Shown: positions 46,696 through 59,054 of the stretch, one piece after another
How positions within the stretch are numbered: position 1 is the stretch's first letter
Layout of the letters: each line of letters opens with the position of its first letter
NCBI RefSeq assembly: GCF_048773025.1
Contig: NC_133539.1
Coordinates: 33,863,001 to 33,927,000, forward strand
Length of the DNA stretch: 64,000 nt
Direction: 5' to 3'
Source of the DNA: Camelus bactrianus
Taxonomy: Eukaryota > Chordata > Mammalia > Artiodactyla > Camelidae
Notes under the pieces: generated by a model
What the model saw: the letters and a program-made list of their open reading frames with translations, nothing else
Databases searched by the model: none
Told to the model about the DNA's origin: nothing
Translations under genes and position numbers: made by a program

Positions 46696-48414
46696 AATGG
46701 GTTTTAATTTTTATTTTCAGTTTGTAAATAAATTGGCATGAAAAGAATTTTCTTTCTCAAAATGAACAAAGTTATTATGTTATGATGAATGAAATTGCAG
46801 CCTAATGCCGTGACAGCATGCAATAAACAGTTTACTTTAAAAAATAAAGTGATTTTCTAACTTACGTATGATCTAACAATCCTTGAAGTGAAGTTATTTT
46901 TTTTTTCTGTACCCAGAAGACAAGATGTTTTCTAAAGACTGCTTTATTGTTTTGTTTTTGGAATTTGTTTTAGAAAATACAAAACAGGTGTGGATCATCT
47001 GTAGTCATTTAAAGAAACTTACAAATGAATTTTTTAGTATGTATTTCAAAAAATGCATGCAAACAGCTTTATTTCCAATGCAAATAAAACAAATATTGAT
47101 ATTTATAAATACCACATTTGAAGCTTTTAAAATTAATATCATAACTTCAAAAAATGAACTCCAATGTCTAGAGTGCTAAGAGAAGAAAAAATAAAGCAAA
47201 CTTGTTAATTCCAGTTATTTATAGCCAAATATAGCTCATTAAATAGTGCTGCTTATTCAGGACAATATTGCTTTTGAACTCAAACCTGACAAAAATAGTT
47301 GCTTCACACATTAGGAGGTGACAATTATGGAATTTACTTTGTTGTGCTGATTCTTCCCATTGTTCAACTTAACTGAAAAACAACAACAAGAATAACAAAT
47401 ACTGCCAACCATTCAAGTTGCACCAATCAAAAATAATTCCATAAATTGTTGTTCTAGTGGACTAATTTTTGCATCTCTTACAATCTCATGAAAGGTTGTG
47501 TGTAAAGAAGATCTCATTAGACTGCCTGCTTAACTCCAGAGAAATGTAAGGAGGAGATGTCCAAGGAAGAGCTATTTTTCTTTGTTAAAAGAGAAACTTG
47601 AAATATTTTATTCATGCTTCCTGATAAATGTGTTGGAATTGTTTCCATCATGATATAATTAATTAATTAAACCAACTGTAGCGAATTCAGTGAACTATAA
47701 TTCATTACTCAATTTAGAAAACAGAGGAAATAGTTCAACAATTTCATGTAACTTAAAATTAACTTACATGATTAATAATAACGTAAAGATTTTAGTAGTT
47801 GATAATTGACAAAGTTAATAATCATTAACATTTTAGTAAACTAAATTGAAATTTAAAACTTCAAAAATGAACCATAAGAAATTTTTAAATGTATGTATCT
47901 TCATGGACCTTTATTTTGAGGGGAAACAAAGTCCCAAAATGGAGGTTAGAAACATGTAATCTTGACTTTATCCCTATAGCTCTTTAGAGTCTTATTTAGA
48001 AAAACAGTTACTGTAGTAAATGTATTTTTTTCTACTATAAATACATGTAAGACAGATGGCAAGCCATTTGGAAATATTTTATGCCATTATAAAAAGGAAA
48101 TATTTCACTGCTAATGAAGATCTCATAGAATTGCCACAAAAGGGCACTCAAACCCTGACAACTGAAAATGATTTTCCTCATATGAAAGACCATAATTTTA
48201 TCAGGAATTCCTATTGCTAAGCACATAAATATTTGAAGATTTTTTATCCTATTTGTAAGAAATACCCTATACATTATTAATATAGCAAGTGACAGTTTAA
48301 AGTCTAAACCCTAAGGATGATTTACCAAATACTTATTAAATAAGCATTTATGATCTAATTGATGTTTCTGATGATTATTTGAAGGATTAGAATGACTGTA
48401 ACTGTCCTCTCAAC
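46696..48414. other. Repeat-free AT-rich stretch, no gene
   Basis: About 1.7 kb without a recognisable repeat, unusual for this window. It contains a TAATTAATTAATTAA run near 47657-47670 with several other ATTA words nearby. No protein is supported: the frames at 46925-47179 (+) and 48035-48274 (-) have no domain. Confidence 0.45.
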
Positions 48415-48610
48415 CTGGCATATTAATAATTCACCTTTATTAAATACTTCCTATATGTCAGATAGATACTTTACGGTAACTTAGATTCAGAGAAGTTAGG
48501 TAACTTGGACAAGATCACAAAACTAGTAAGTGGCAAAGTCAGGATTCAAATCCAGGGAGACTGGCTTTGTGCTCACAGCTGAGCTTCTACACTGCACTGT
48601 CTCCCTAGAG
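48415..48610 (-). mobile_element. MIR SINE
   Basis: 'agagaagttaggtaacttgg', 'aagatcacaaaactagtaag', 'tggcaaagtcaggattcaaa' and 'tctacactgcactgtctcc' are MIR in reverse, well preserved in the core. Confidence 0.82.
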
Positions 48611-48611
48611 A

Positions 48612-48725
48612 GCATCTAGTAGTTCTCTTGTTACAAATAAGGAAGCCAAAATGCTCTAGGTTAAAATAACGTGTACAAAGCCACACAGTAAAGCTTTGTT
48701 GATATCAGAACGCAGCCCAGACAGT
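48612..48725 (-). mobile_element. Second MIR SINE fragment
   Basis: 'acaaataaggaagccaaaat', 'acgtgtacaaagccacacag' and 'tatcagaacgcagcccagac' repeat the reverse MIR core immediately after the previous copy, so two independent MIRs lie side by side. Confidence 0.6.
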
Positions 48726-49788
48726 TTATTCCAAGTCCCCAGCTTTTTCCACTATGACAAACTGCTCCTCACTTCCCCAGAATCCCCAATTTCTCTCAAT
48801 ACCATGGATTTCCACTTCTGTCCTATTCACCCCCTTCTCAGACCTGTGTTTCTCCCACGGTTCAGTCAATCTGTTCCGTCCATGGGTCAGCTTCATACAC
48901 CATTCTAGATCCACCTGAACTTTGGTGTAGGTCATTTGGCCAAAGTGGAAAGACCCTGAACTGGGCCAACTAGATAAGAGGCATGCATTTTCGGATGGAC
49001 AAAAGGATCTGACAAAAGAGAGAGAAATAATGAGAAGAGAGAATTATTGAAAACATGCAAAATGTGAGAAGAGTGAGGGAAATTAATCTGCAAGAGAGAG
49101 AACACTTGGAAGAAGAGGCATTTTCTGGTTCAGAATATTTGGAGGATGATGTGCTGGCCACTCTCTGGCTGCCCCTCCAGATCCATTCTCCACTTGTCTT
49201 CACCCTGTATCTGGTATGATGACCTCTGTGAATTCCACCAACAGGCTCTCCTTCTGGCAACAGAAGTCACCAGCAAGACTTCAGAGGGAAGGGGTGTGAG
49301 GTCAGGTATTTATTTCTTAGTTCCCTTCTTGTTGGATTGCTGTGGCTTGGCTACAAAATTCTTCCAAAACCACCACCAATCAGGCTACTTTCTCCTTACA
49401 CTGTCCTCCCTGAGTTCCAGGAACTGCCCTGTCCCTTTTCCCCTTCAAACCTAGCAGTGGTGATGGTTCTGTCACATTGTGAACCCCAGACTACAACATG
49501 CTGTCTTGGTGGTATCTCCAAGTCCCCTACCGATACAGGAAGGCTGGAAGACAGGAGAGAAGTCATCAAAAAAAATCTCCTTGGCTGTAAGTAAAGAATA
49601 GGTCTATTTCAACTGAATATCATTAAGATGGATTTTCTGAACAATGCCAATGCAGTATGTAGTCTGAGGAAACAGAAATCTCCATCATTTGAAGATAAAA
49701 GTCAGGCAATTAAGATTGTTCAGCATGCTGAAGACTTCCGAAAGGAAGCCCCAAACTCACAAAAATTCAAGTCAAAAGTAAACTTGTG
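48726..49788. other. Unique sequence, no gene
   Basis: Overlapping frames at 48696-48908 (+), 48970-49260 (-) and 49146-49454 (+) have no recognisable domain. No named repeat. Confidence 0.4.
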
Positions 49789-49789
49789 A

Positions 49790-49973
49790 AACAACAAGTT
49801 TCTTCTGTAAAGCACAGGGAACTATATTCAATATCTTATAGTTACCTATAATGAAAAGGAATATATGGATGTGTATGTATGACTGAAACATTATGTACAC
49901 CAGAAATTGACACAACATTGACACAAAATTGACACAACATTGTAAACTGGCTATACTTCAATTTGAAAAAAAG
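49790..49973 (+). mobile_element. L1 LINE 3'-terminal fragment with an 11-bp expansion
   Basis: 'aaagcacagggaactatatt', 'caatatcttatagttaccta' and 'ggctatacttcaatttgaaa' are the last ~180 bases of the same L1 type seen at 16355-17575, here on plus with an A-rich tail. The usual single 'acacaacattg' is expanded to about three 11-bp units between 49904 and 49942. Confidence 0.88.
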
Positions 49974-50169
49974 CAAATTTGTGGTGGTTGTTTTAAGTGT
50001 ACTCTACCAAGTGCCTCAGAGAGCATTACTCTTTAATAGCCACTCATTTATTAAAGCAGTTTTACTCTAATTCAGACCCAATCTTTATATATTATTTTTA
50101 AAAGAAAGATCAACTATGAAAGAAAAATAAGAATATATAATATATTTATTATATACTAAGAACTTTGCT
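49974..50169. other. AT-rich spacer
   Basis: Nothing recognisable between two L1 fragments. Confidence 0.5.
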
Positions 50170-50770
50170 AAATCTTTTTTAACATCCGTTTGTTGAGGTT
50201 TAATTTATGTAGAGTACTATTCAACCTCTTTGAGTATAAAGTTCTACATTTTAACAAATGTATATAGTCATGTTACCACCATTAAAATTAAAGTATAGAA
50301 TATTTCCATCACACCAAAGAATTCCTCTGTGCCCATTTGTAATCAGTCCTTTACCCCATACCCTCACTCTAGACCCTGAATACCAGTGAGCATCTGATTT
50401 CTGTACCTGTCAGTTTATAATTTTCCAGAATTTCATATAAATGGAGTTGCAATTTATGTAAACTTTTGTGTCTGAATTCCTTGCTTTAGCATAATGGTTT
50501 TGAGAGCCGTCCATATTGTGCATGTATCAGTAGTTTGTTCCTTTTATTGATGAAAAATATTCTATTATACCACAGTTTCTCTATTTCCCTGTTGATTCAT
50601 TTTAGGGTTACTTCCAGTTTTTGTGATTATGAATAAAGCACTTATTCAGGAGGTCTTTGCGATAGCATATGCTTCCATTTCTCTTTGGTAAACACGTGGG
50701 ACCATTGTGTCACATGGTAAGGGCATGTTAGAAAATTATCAAACTGTCTTCCTTGTGCTATGTAGTTATA
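50170..50770 (-). mobile_element. Old L1 (L1M-like) fragment
   Basis: 'tttgttgaggtttaatttat', 'gtcatgttaccaccattaaa', 'catataaatggagttgcaat', 'gttttgagagccgtccatat' and 'tgttgattcattttagggtt' follow old L1 3' sequence on minus. It is strongly diverged. Confidence 0.78.
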
Positions 50771-50799
50771 AGTATTGTCTTATTCAATATCTAGAATAC

Positions 50800-50965
50800 T
50801 AAACCTCATTTAAGTCTTAGGAAAGAAGAATGTTGGTCTCCTTCCATTTTACAGATGAGAAAACTGAGGCTTAGAGAGATGAAGTGACTTGTCCAAGGCT
50901 GCATTTCCAGTAAATTATAAGGCCAGGATTAGAACCCAGATATTCGAGCTCATGTTTAGAAAACA
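50800..50965 (-). mobile_element. MIR SINE
   Basis: 'ttccattttacagatgagaa', 'aactgaggcttagagagatg' and 'gattagaacccagatattcg' are a clear MIR core in reverse. Confidence 0.85.
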
Positions 50966-50989
50966 TGACATTAGACTATACTGAATAGT

Positions 50990-51105
50990 TTGTTATTAAA
51001 CAAATATTATATTGTGTATCTATTATGTACCAGTCACTGATCTAGGCCCTGAAAATCTGAGTTAAAATAAAACTGATGAAATCTCTGTGCCCAGGATTAC
51101 TGCAC
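50990..51105 (-). mobile_element. L2 fragment
   Basis: 'gtatctattatgtaccagtc' and 'actgatctaggccctgaaaa' resemble the L2 3' end in reverse. Confidence 0.5.
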
Positions 51106-51184
51106 CAAATCTTCAAAGCCAGTATAGAGGCAGGTGCCAACTGCTTGACTAAAAATAAACATCATAGAATTGCAGGAAAAACAT

Positions 51185-51450
51185 AGTTTCAAAATCTGGC
51201 AGTAGATGATGACTGTTAGCAGCCTGGGGACAGGCACAACACTTAGGAATCAGACTCTGATCCCAGATCCAGGCTTGGTGACTTGCTAGGGGGAAGCCTT
51301 AGGTTGCGTAACCACTCTAAGCAATGGTTTCCTCATTTATAAAATAGAAATAGTCATTTCATGGGGATTCAATGAGTTAACATGATACAGCATTTAGAAC
51401 AGTATCTGGCACACAGTGAGAGCTCAATAAGTGTTCGCTATTAACATGAT
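51185..51450 (+). mobile_element. MIR SINE
   Basis: 'caatggtttcctcatttata', 'aaatagaaatagtcatttca', 'gattcaatgagttaacatga' and 'tctggcacacagtgagagct' give a nearly full-length MIR on plus ending with 'caataagtgttcgctatta'. Confidence 0.85.
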
Positions 51451-51921
51451 CAGGGACGTACTGTCAGTTCCAGTCCAAATCCCAAGTTGGCCTCTTACCT
51501 GAAATTCTTTTAAGTTCAGTAAGATCTGTATCTATGAATGTGTTTATTTATTTTCTTCCTTGTTTCTGCAAAGTTGAAGATGGCATCTGTCAGTATTAGG
51601 GAGCTGAGGCTTATCTGAAGGTCATGAATGATGACTTTTAGGTTGTCTTTCAGCTTTGGAGTTTTAAGATTCAGCTTCATGGTGGTAGAATAACCAACAG
51701 ATACTTCATGAGTAATAGCAGAGCCAGGAAAAATAACCCCATTTGTATTTGCCGACTTTTATGCCTATGCAAAATCACTGTGTCTGCTCCAACAGCACTC
51801 CGTCCTTTAGTTCTTGTTCACAAAGTAAAGTAGGGCTTGGGCAGTTAGGACATGCCAATAGCAAGCTTGGTGCTAAAGACATAATCAGAATTAAATATTA
51901 ATAAGGTGTTTGTCTCCTTTT

Positions 51922-52145
51922 TACTTGCCAAACCAAATCAACCTCACACGTACACACAAACACACATACACACACACCTATATATACATACACATCATAT
52001 GCATATATAGGTAAGCCTATATGTGTATGCCTATATATGTGTGTACGTGTGTGTATATATATGTATAGGTGTATATATGTATATGTGTGTATACGTGTGT
52101 GTGTGAGGTATGTGTGTGTGTGAGGTTGGTTTGGTTTGGCATGTA
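51922..52145. repeat. Large imperfect inverted repeat containing CA/TA repeats
   Basis: The left arm starts GCCAAACCAAATCAACC at 51927. The right arm ends GGTTGGTTTGGTTTGGC at 52140. Over 23 bp (to 'tcacac') the arms are reverse complements with one mismatch, so the pairing does not depend on simple repeats alone. Inside, the left arm is (CA)n/(TA)n and the right arm is the complementary (GT)n/(TA)n. A TATATAGG...CCTATATA core sits near 52004-52037. The whole 214-bp unit could fold into a long hairpin or cruciform. The 16-bp 'gtgtgtgtgtgaggta' repeats in the right arm suggest later slippage. Confidence 0.8.
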
Positions 52146-53724
52146 CCAGATATACGTGTGTGTGTATTATATGTGCATATATATGTATAATAACACTTGC
52201 ATCAAGAAAAAGAGCTCTGCACTTGAGTTAACTTTATCTCCCAACTTTAGAGTTTTGGACTTCTTATAACTCCCCGTATATTACAAAAACAACTACATTA
52301 AAATGTCTTGGTTTTTCTTTTTTATTAACATAGTATCAAGGATAGGAGTTAAAAATAGGAAACCTCTAAATTTACTCTAGACACATAAAAACTAAAGGGC
52401 CAAAATGTGCAAGTTTTAAATTTTACATTCTCCCTTATACTTAATATATATTATAGAAATTATTTGTGATCAGTTTGAGATAATTTTTGATAGTTTATCC
52501 ACAGTATTTATACAGTGTAAGATAAATCCATTTTGTGAAGGCATGCACACACAAAAACCCTACTATATTTAAAAGAATTCAATAGCCTTCTGAATGAAAC
52601 CATTGCAAATGTGAATTATGCACGTGAAATAGGCTCAGATTCTCTTCAGGGAATGTCTCATCATTTGGACTCACCTGATGTTTGAGCCTATAGGGTCTTG
52701 AAGAAAGTCCAGCTCAGAGTGAAATTTAGGAAGGCAGAACGAAGCAGGCAAAGCCAAGTGATGAGAGCTGTCACTAGATTTGCTGTGGGATGAAATTGGC
52801 AGGCTTCACTTGGCTATGGCCAAAGGTGGAACATAATTTTGATGGCTTTATCTACAGTTCTTTTGAGCATTTTTTTCCCACATCATGGGAGTCTGGTTCA
52901 ATTCAGTATGACAGATGGATATCTGATTTGCAGAAATGTGGAAGCCCCTGTACCCCAGGACTGAAAGAGACAGGGCCACCGGTCTTCCTGGAAACAAATG
53001 CAAAGTCAGTCAGTTGTGACACAAGGAGACTGTTGTTTGGTTTCCTCTTTCTACCCCCAGGCACGCAGTGTCCAAACCATAATATATGCATTGCCCCCTG
53101 CAGTTAATCCTGTTATCCTGGTTAAGCTTAAAAAAGGATGGAAGAACCGGATGAGTCTGAGTAACAAATTCTGAAGTCGCTTACTTGCTTTTTAAATCAT
53201 TCTGTGTAACATATGCAGTGGGACAGAGTTCAGCAGGTTCACTGTCACTGAGCTAAAAGGGGCCCTGGTTCTGTTTTACAGGATCCACTGAAAGAGTTGA
53301 TGTTCATGAAAATGTTCGTTCCAAGTTAGTTTTGAGATGTATGCAGTTTTTCTTCAGAGTTTGAGTTTTCTTCAGAATTGAATGGGAACTTTCAATCATG
53401 AATATTACAAAATGCTATCATGTTGCTCCATTTTCTTGTAAATTGTGTTATTCCTTTAATGTGTCTGAAAACGCAAGATCTAAAAAGGCTGATTAGAGAG
53501 ATGTCATGGCATCGTGGGTAATGAATATCTCTCAAGAAAGTTCATTTTTAAACCAAATCTGGCTGTATTTTTAAGACTGGCAATCTATACAAACATGTAT
53601 GAGTGCCAGGGTTCTCACAGTTTTTTGTTTTTTTTTTCCTCTTATCCCCTATGTGGCCATACATGTTTATACAAAGAAAACCAACACTGTGCTCAGCTTT
53701 TACTGAAGAACCAGCTGTGTTCTG
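52146..53724. other. Unique sequence, no gene
   Basis: No named repeat over ~1.5 kb. The 105-codon frame at 52790-53107 (+) has no recognisable domain. Confidence 0.45.
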
Positions 53725-53895
53725 CAGTGATACGCTCTCTGCTTGGAATGTTCTTTCCCTGCATATCCTCAAGGATTGGTCCCTCTTTTGGTTCAGATTT
53801 CCACTCAAAAGTTACTTGATCAGAGACTTCCTTGCCACACCCACTTCACTTCCTCACTCTCCATCCACCCTCTGTTTGAATATTAGGCAGATTTT
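53725..53895 (+). mobile_element. L2 LINE 3' region
   Basis: 'ctctgcttggaatgttcttt', 'ccctgcatatcctcaaggat', 'tttggttcagatttccactc' and 'gatcagagacttccttgcca' match the L2 sequence 'tgcctggaatgctcttccc...cagagaggccttccctga' on plus. Open frames across this region on both strands are therefore not host genes. Confidence 0.8.
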
Positions 53896-56800
53896 AATCA
53901 TGGGAAAGTCATATAGGTAGAAACAAGAGGTTAGGGTTTCAGGGTTGAGCCCGAACTGGACACTCATGCACACGCTTTCCTGGTATCCTCAAGGTATTCT
54001 GTAAGGCAGAACTGAATGCATTGGGATTCTGTTTTGTTGTTACTGTTTGGAAACAAATGCTTTGGCAACCTAGTTCTGTTTGATTCTCAGAGTAATTCTA
54101 TCATTAAGTTTATTACCATTAAGTAAATCTTTCTGCTGAACTATGTGTGCTAAACTCAGTACTATACACCTACTTTGTTGTAGAAAACTCCACTTAATAG
54201 ATTTCGCTGCAATGTATCGCCATATTTTTCCCCAGCCTTCTGTAAGTCCAGGAATCTTCTCCTTTTCTTCGCTTGAGACATAAGTCGAACTCACATCTAT
54301 TTAGGTGAATATACATGACGAAGTTTGCTCAAAGACACCCCCCCCCCACATATTTAGTTAAATATAATGTGAGGAGGGGACAGAGCAGTATTAATTTTTC
54401 ATACCTCTTTTATAAGCAATGGCTCATGAAATCAAGGAGACCGCTAGTCAAAACACACAAATATTTCACTCCAGAAAGAAGTACAATCATCTCTGAGTCA
54501 CTGGAAAGCAAAAATCTGCTCCAAAAACGCAAGGAAGAGAGTAAGCTAACAACAACAACAACAAAGCCACAGCAGTAAGTTGTCGGGGAGGGGAGGGCAG
54601 CAGCAGAAAGTTCTCATTATCCGTGAGAACAACCAGAGGCTTGTGGGACCGACCCTTCCAGAGCTGCCTCCCCTGACCGTCCTCCAAACCAGGCGGCCTG
54701 CAGGTGGGATGCGAGGGCCCGCCTCGGCTTTAGTAAAGGTATCTGGGTATCTATCAAGTCCATCTGTTGCTTGCCCTTTTCCAAAGAAGAATTAAAGCCC
54801 TAGACAAATTTTTCTTTTTCCTTTTTTTTAACTAGAGGAAACTGGAAGAAAGCGAAAAATGAGGGTAGGAAAAAATGAAACCAGAGATGAGGTTAGTACA
54901 TAAAATGCATGTAATAGATCTGGTGAGTTTGATCTAGACCGGTCACAATTTTGCCTCTAAAAGCCCTCTAGAAGCCATGCTAAGTGGGAAACATAATAAA
55001 CGCTATGATTTAATCGTCCACTAGGTAACAACAAACTAGTTGCTCAGTACTTTTCCAGGTACAGAGAAAAATGTTTCCCATAAATAGGACTTGTTTCAGA
55101 TTGAAAATAATATTCTCTCAAAAACAGACTTTAAAATAAATATAAGACATTTGAAAGGGATATTTCTTATAATATGCTAATGATGTGATGAATCATTGCA
55201 ATGAAAGCTACAAAGAACCCAAACAAGGGTCCCTGGACAATTTAATACTATGAACTGAATGTACTAGATAGTATTTTTTTCACAGCACTTTTGGTAATTT
55301 TGAGCAAAGTACATCCCTTGAGAAGTTTCAGATGTTCCACACTGCTCATTACGTGGACTCCTTTACACTTCCACGTTCGGTCACGCTGCAAGCAAATCTG
55401 ACACGTGTACTAGTGCCAAGGGTACTAGGGAGGAAACACTGCTCATTAAATATACTTTTCTGTGAAGTACTTTATTTGAACTTGTCAAACAAATGACATT
55501 TGCCTAAAAGCAACAGAATTATATACTAAACCATTAACTGACTTTAGTAAGTAGTTAAAACAAACCTGACGCATACTTATAAGCATATCAGACAAGAGTG
55601 AGTTTAGCTTTGAATAGTAAGCCTGCTTCACAGAGTGTGTAACTATGGTCTAGCCATTGATGATGCCACCAACACATCATTCCTGCTCTTGCCTTCTACT
55701 CTCCTGTTTCTCTTGAATCTGTGGATGTGTCCCCAGAGACTTGAGAACCCCTTGTGTTCACTCAGTATCCAGGTCTGATCCCACCAGGATCCTGTAGTTT
55801 GGGAAGCGAATCGAGGTGAGCTGGCTTTCTTTTTTCCTGACTTCCCTTCTCCCTCTCCCCGTTGCTTTTAGAGTCTCTTTTCTGCAGCCTCACACTCTAG
55901 ACAGGGTGCTAACATTTCTACTGAGGCTGCTTCTCTCTTGAGCTTCTCTTTCCCCATGTTTGGTCTGTGTCATGCTGTCATTGCTTTTTCCTGTCCTCCT
56001 GGTGCTGCCTGCCCTGCACTCATGCCTCAGTCTGTGTCCAGGTGCCCCCCAAGGGGCAAGTTTCAAAATATTTCTCCCACTCCATGACTGACCATTGCAC
56101 ACATTCCCCAGTTTCCACATGCAGACTTTTTCATGCTTTGCATTGCAGGAGGTTCTCAACCTTGGGATACTCTGTGTTGGCGGAAAGAAGCCACTGTCTG
56201 CTTAGTGAGCACCACCAAGAAGACAGCTGCCCTCTCCCAGGGAATCCAAACAGCTCTACATGTGATAATTTGCTTCTCCATTCATCTGAAGTGCTCAGGT
56301 CCCAGCTATGAGAAGAAATCAGAGCTGCTTTCTAATCCTAGGGCTGTGCAGACATTAGAAAAATTTTGATACTTAACATCAGTTCGATGTGTGTTACATG
56401 CTTCTTCAAGAAGTAAATGCTAAAAAACATACAGAGGGGAAAAAAAACTCTTTCTGGAGGATTTTCTCAAGCCAGCATAGACTTATCATCCATCAGCCTA
56501 GGGAATGAATTAACATCAACAATGGTATACGTAGGAAAAATCACATTCCTGGTCACCTGAGAAGATGGTCATGACATGACATGACAACAAATTTCATGAT
56601 GTCAAAAACTTCTCTTTCCAGCAATCTTGATGTAAAAATTTTTGCTTTAAGAATAAGGCAGTCTTTCAAGTAAATATCCCCATTGAACAACAGGAAAAAA
56701 GGTAAATTAATATGCTGTTCTCTCATATATAGAGAAAAATATTGTTCTATTTTTATATTAGCATTAAGCACGTGTATTGGCATCCACTTCACAGAACATT

Positions 56801-57284
56801 CTACTACCATATGCTGTCAGAGAGGGAAAAAATTAGGTCACTCTCTCCCATTATTTCAATTCTGAGCAAAGTTCTCATAAGGAATGTTACTCTTTGAGAG
56901 CCAGTCAGGCACGTTGGGATAGTTCTTTTCACGCGGTCAGATCACATAGGTACTAATTAGTTTATTGAAAGCAAAGTACTTCTATGACTGGTGCTCTCTT
57001 GATTCAGATAATCAACTGAAGCTCCTATGAGTAACTGGCACATGAACAGCTCATGCGCTTGGAAGAGCTGGAGCCTATCACCGAGGTGAGGACTAGAAAA
57101 CAGTCCAGTGAGATTTGGTATCATCACCCCATCAAAGGGCTGAGAGCAGCACAAAAGGACATTTTAACCCATCATCTTCTTTGATAAACAATATCCAAAA
57201 TTGATAGATAAGGTTAAAAAGCACAGGTCAAGGATGAACTTTACAAAATAAAAAAAAAGAATTATGATTAACAATAACTTACAC
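53896..57284. other. Long unique stretch, no gene supported
   Basis: It holds a C-run of ten at about 54339-54348, an (AAC)n stretch near 54549-54563 and a moderately GC-rich patch at 55620-56330. In that patch the frames at 55967-56311 (+), 56133-56369 (+) and 55890-56159 (-) overlap and show no family. No promoter or splice context can be argued. Confidence 0.4.
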
Positions 57285-57530
57285 ATATGGTGCTTTTTCT
57301 TGTAAGTGCCTTATAAATACAAATTTAATTCTTACAGATTCCTATAAGGGTGATGCATCATTAGCCCCATTTTAAAGATGAAGCGAGCAGGACAGAGAGG
57401 TTAAGTAAGTTGTGAAAATGATCCAAAAGATGCCATTAACTGCTAGTTAATGGCAAAAGGAGATTTGAACCTGGCAGCCTGGATTCAGAATCTGTGCTCT
57501 TAATTACTACACTTTAATTCTTACATAAAA
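57285..57530 (-). mobile_element. MIR SINE
   Basis: 'agccccattttaaagatgaa', 'agagaggttaagtaagttgt', 'ggagatttgaacctggcagc' and 'aatctgtgctcttaattact' are MIR in reverse. Confidence 0.82.
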
Positions 57531-57634
57531 ACAGAAATTCAGACATACAACCCAATGGGCACATACGGCACGTGATCCTGAACAAATTATGGTTCTACTG
57601 TATTTTGATGTTTACAGGGTTAGGGATTATCAGT

Positions 57635-57880
57635 CATCAACAGTAGTAATAGCTCAGTTTACTAAGCATCTACTATGAATCCAGCATTTTGCCTACATCA
57701 CTACTCACAATAATCTTTCAAAGCAATTAGTTAGTCTCTATATATGTGTGTGTATACATGCACCCACATAAAGAACTTTAGAGAAGTTAAGTCACTTGTT
57801 TAACTTTTTATAGACAGTAAGTGACATCACTTGGATTTAACGCCAGGTCTCTCTGGGTCCAAAGATTGTCTATATTCTAT
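57635..57880 (-). mobile_element. MIR SINE with a GT/TA microsatellite
   Basis: 'actaagcatctactatgaat', 'agaagttaagtcacttgttt', 'agtaagtgacatcacttgga' and 'cgccaggtctctctgggtcc' are MIR in reverse. A short TA/GT tract at about 57740-57760 has grown inside. Same orientation as the MIR ~100 bp upstream. Confidence 0.7.
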
Positions 57881-58474
57881 GTTTAGATCCCTCTCACTTA
57901 AGACTGATTAAAAAAAAAAAAAAACTATTTGGGGTCTACAGTTCCTATAAGTCTTAGTAAAGTGCCACCAGTATATGTTTCTCAAACACATTTGGAAATA
58001 AGCATGATGGAACAAGAAGGAAGAGAATGAAAAACAGGATGAAGATTTTAGTTTAAATTGCATTAACCTTTCATCAGCATGGACCAGTGACTGGATAAAT
58101 AGAAATTGACCCACCACTCCAATTTTAGCGAATGCCATATTTCTTTAGGAATAACTTCCAGATGCTGGCTTGGGTGTCCATTTTGTTATTTCTGGCAAAG
58201 AAAATTCTTTTGCATTTTGCCAGCCTAAAAGAGCAGAATCTATTAATCAGTGCCAGCCATGATTTGTTCTTCCAGCATAAAAGCACAGGCCTTCTCCTTG
58301 GAATGCTTTTAGTTATAAGCATCTTTTTCTCCACTTCTGCCTGCAAGGATGCACATTCGTATTTCTACCATGAACTGTGTCCGAGTTTAGTGCTAGTCTG
58401 TTAATTAACTGAATTAATTATCATGAACTAGTAAATGGCATACTCTTTCGGGAACACAAGCAGTCCTTCTAAGG
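57881..58474. other. Unique sequence, no gene
   Basis: An A-run of about 15 bases lies at 57910-57924. Opposed open frames of 73-90 codons (58125-58346 on minus, 58132-58404 on plus) overlap and are not recognisable. Confidence 0.4.
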
Positions 58475-58630
58475 CAGTGGTTCTCAAATTTTGGCATGCA
58501 TTAGAATTGCCTGGACAGTTAATGAAGAAGACAGAGTTTAGGCTTCCTGAAGTAACATAGGGTCTGCGTCGTTGCACTTTTACCAAGTTACTAAATGATT
58601 CTGAAACCAAGCAGAGTTTAAGAACCACTG
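58475..58630. mobile_element. Complete MER5-like hAT element
   Basis: It starts CAGTGGTTCTCAAAT and ends 'gtttaagaaccactg', giving intact ~14-bp inverted repeats. Internal 'ttagaattgcctggacagtt' and 'aaatgattctgaaaccaagc' match MER5. The 8-bp flanks TTCTAAGG and TCCTGTGG agree at 5 of 8 positions, consistent with a decayed target duplication. Confidence 0.85.
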
Positions 58631-59054
58631 TCCTGTGGTTCATGTCAACCCTGCCTTTTTCTGATTCTCAAAGCTGAGCCACTGAAGCTTTCCAGATTCA
58701 TAACCCCTTTCTTTATCCAGTTCCTGAACTGAAGCAATGGAGTTTAGCAGAGATTGCCCCGCAGGTACAAACGGCCTCCAAGCTAGCTTCTGAGTCACAA
58801 CGTTTCCCTGTCCGTGTGCCCAGTTCCCAGGCCTAAGCTTAGGTTCTTATTTCCTTAGTGTTTCTGCCGTCATCTGGACATGTGGGCCCGTCTTCACAAT
58901 GCCAGCTCTATGGTTGGAGTTACACCTTGCTCTGGCCAGCCCCTCACTGCCTGGGTCCTGACATCTAGCCACTGAAATCCATTTCCAAATAAATATCTCT
59001 TCAGCCATTTACCTAGACTACTTGATTTTTTTCTCTCAAACTCTGGTTGGTGTT
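58631..59054. other. Unique sequence, no gene
   Basis: A short minus frame (58894-59121) overlaps the following LTR and is not supported as coding. Confidence 0.4.

Noticed and set aside
53514-53920. Opposed ~100-codon frames
   Set aside because: Much of the region is an L2 3' end, so coding on either strand is unlikely.
54339-54348. C10 homopolymer as a possible i-motif/G4 site
   Set aside because: A single homopolymer run without further G/C tracts nearby is not enough to propose a structure.
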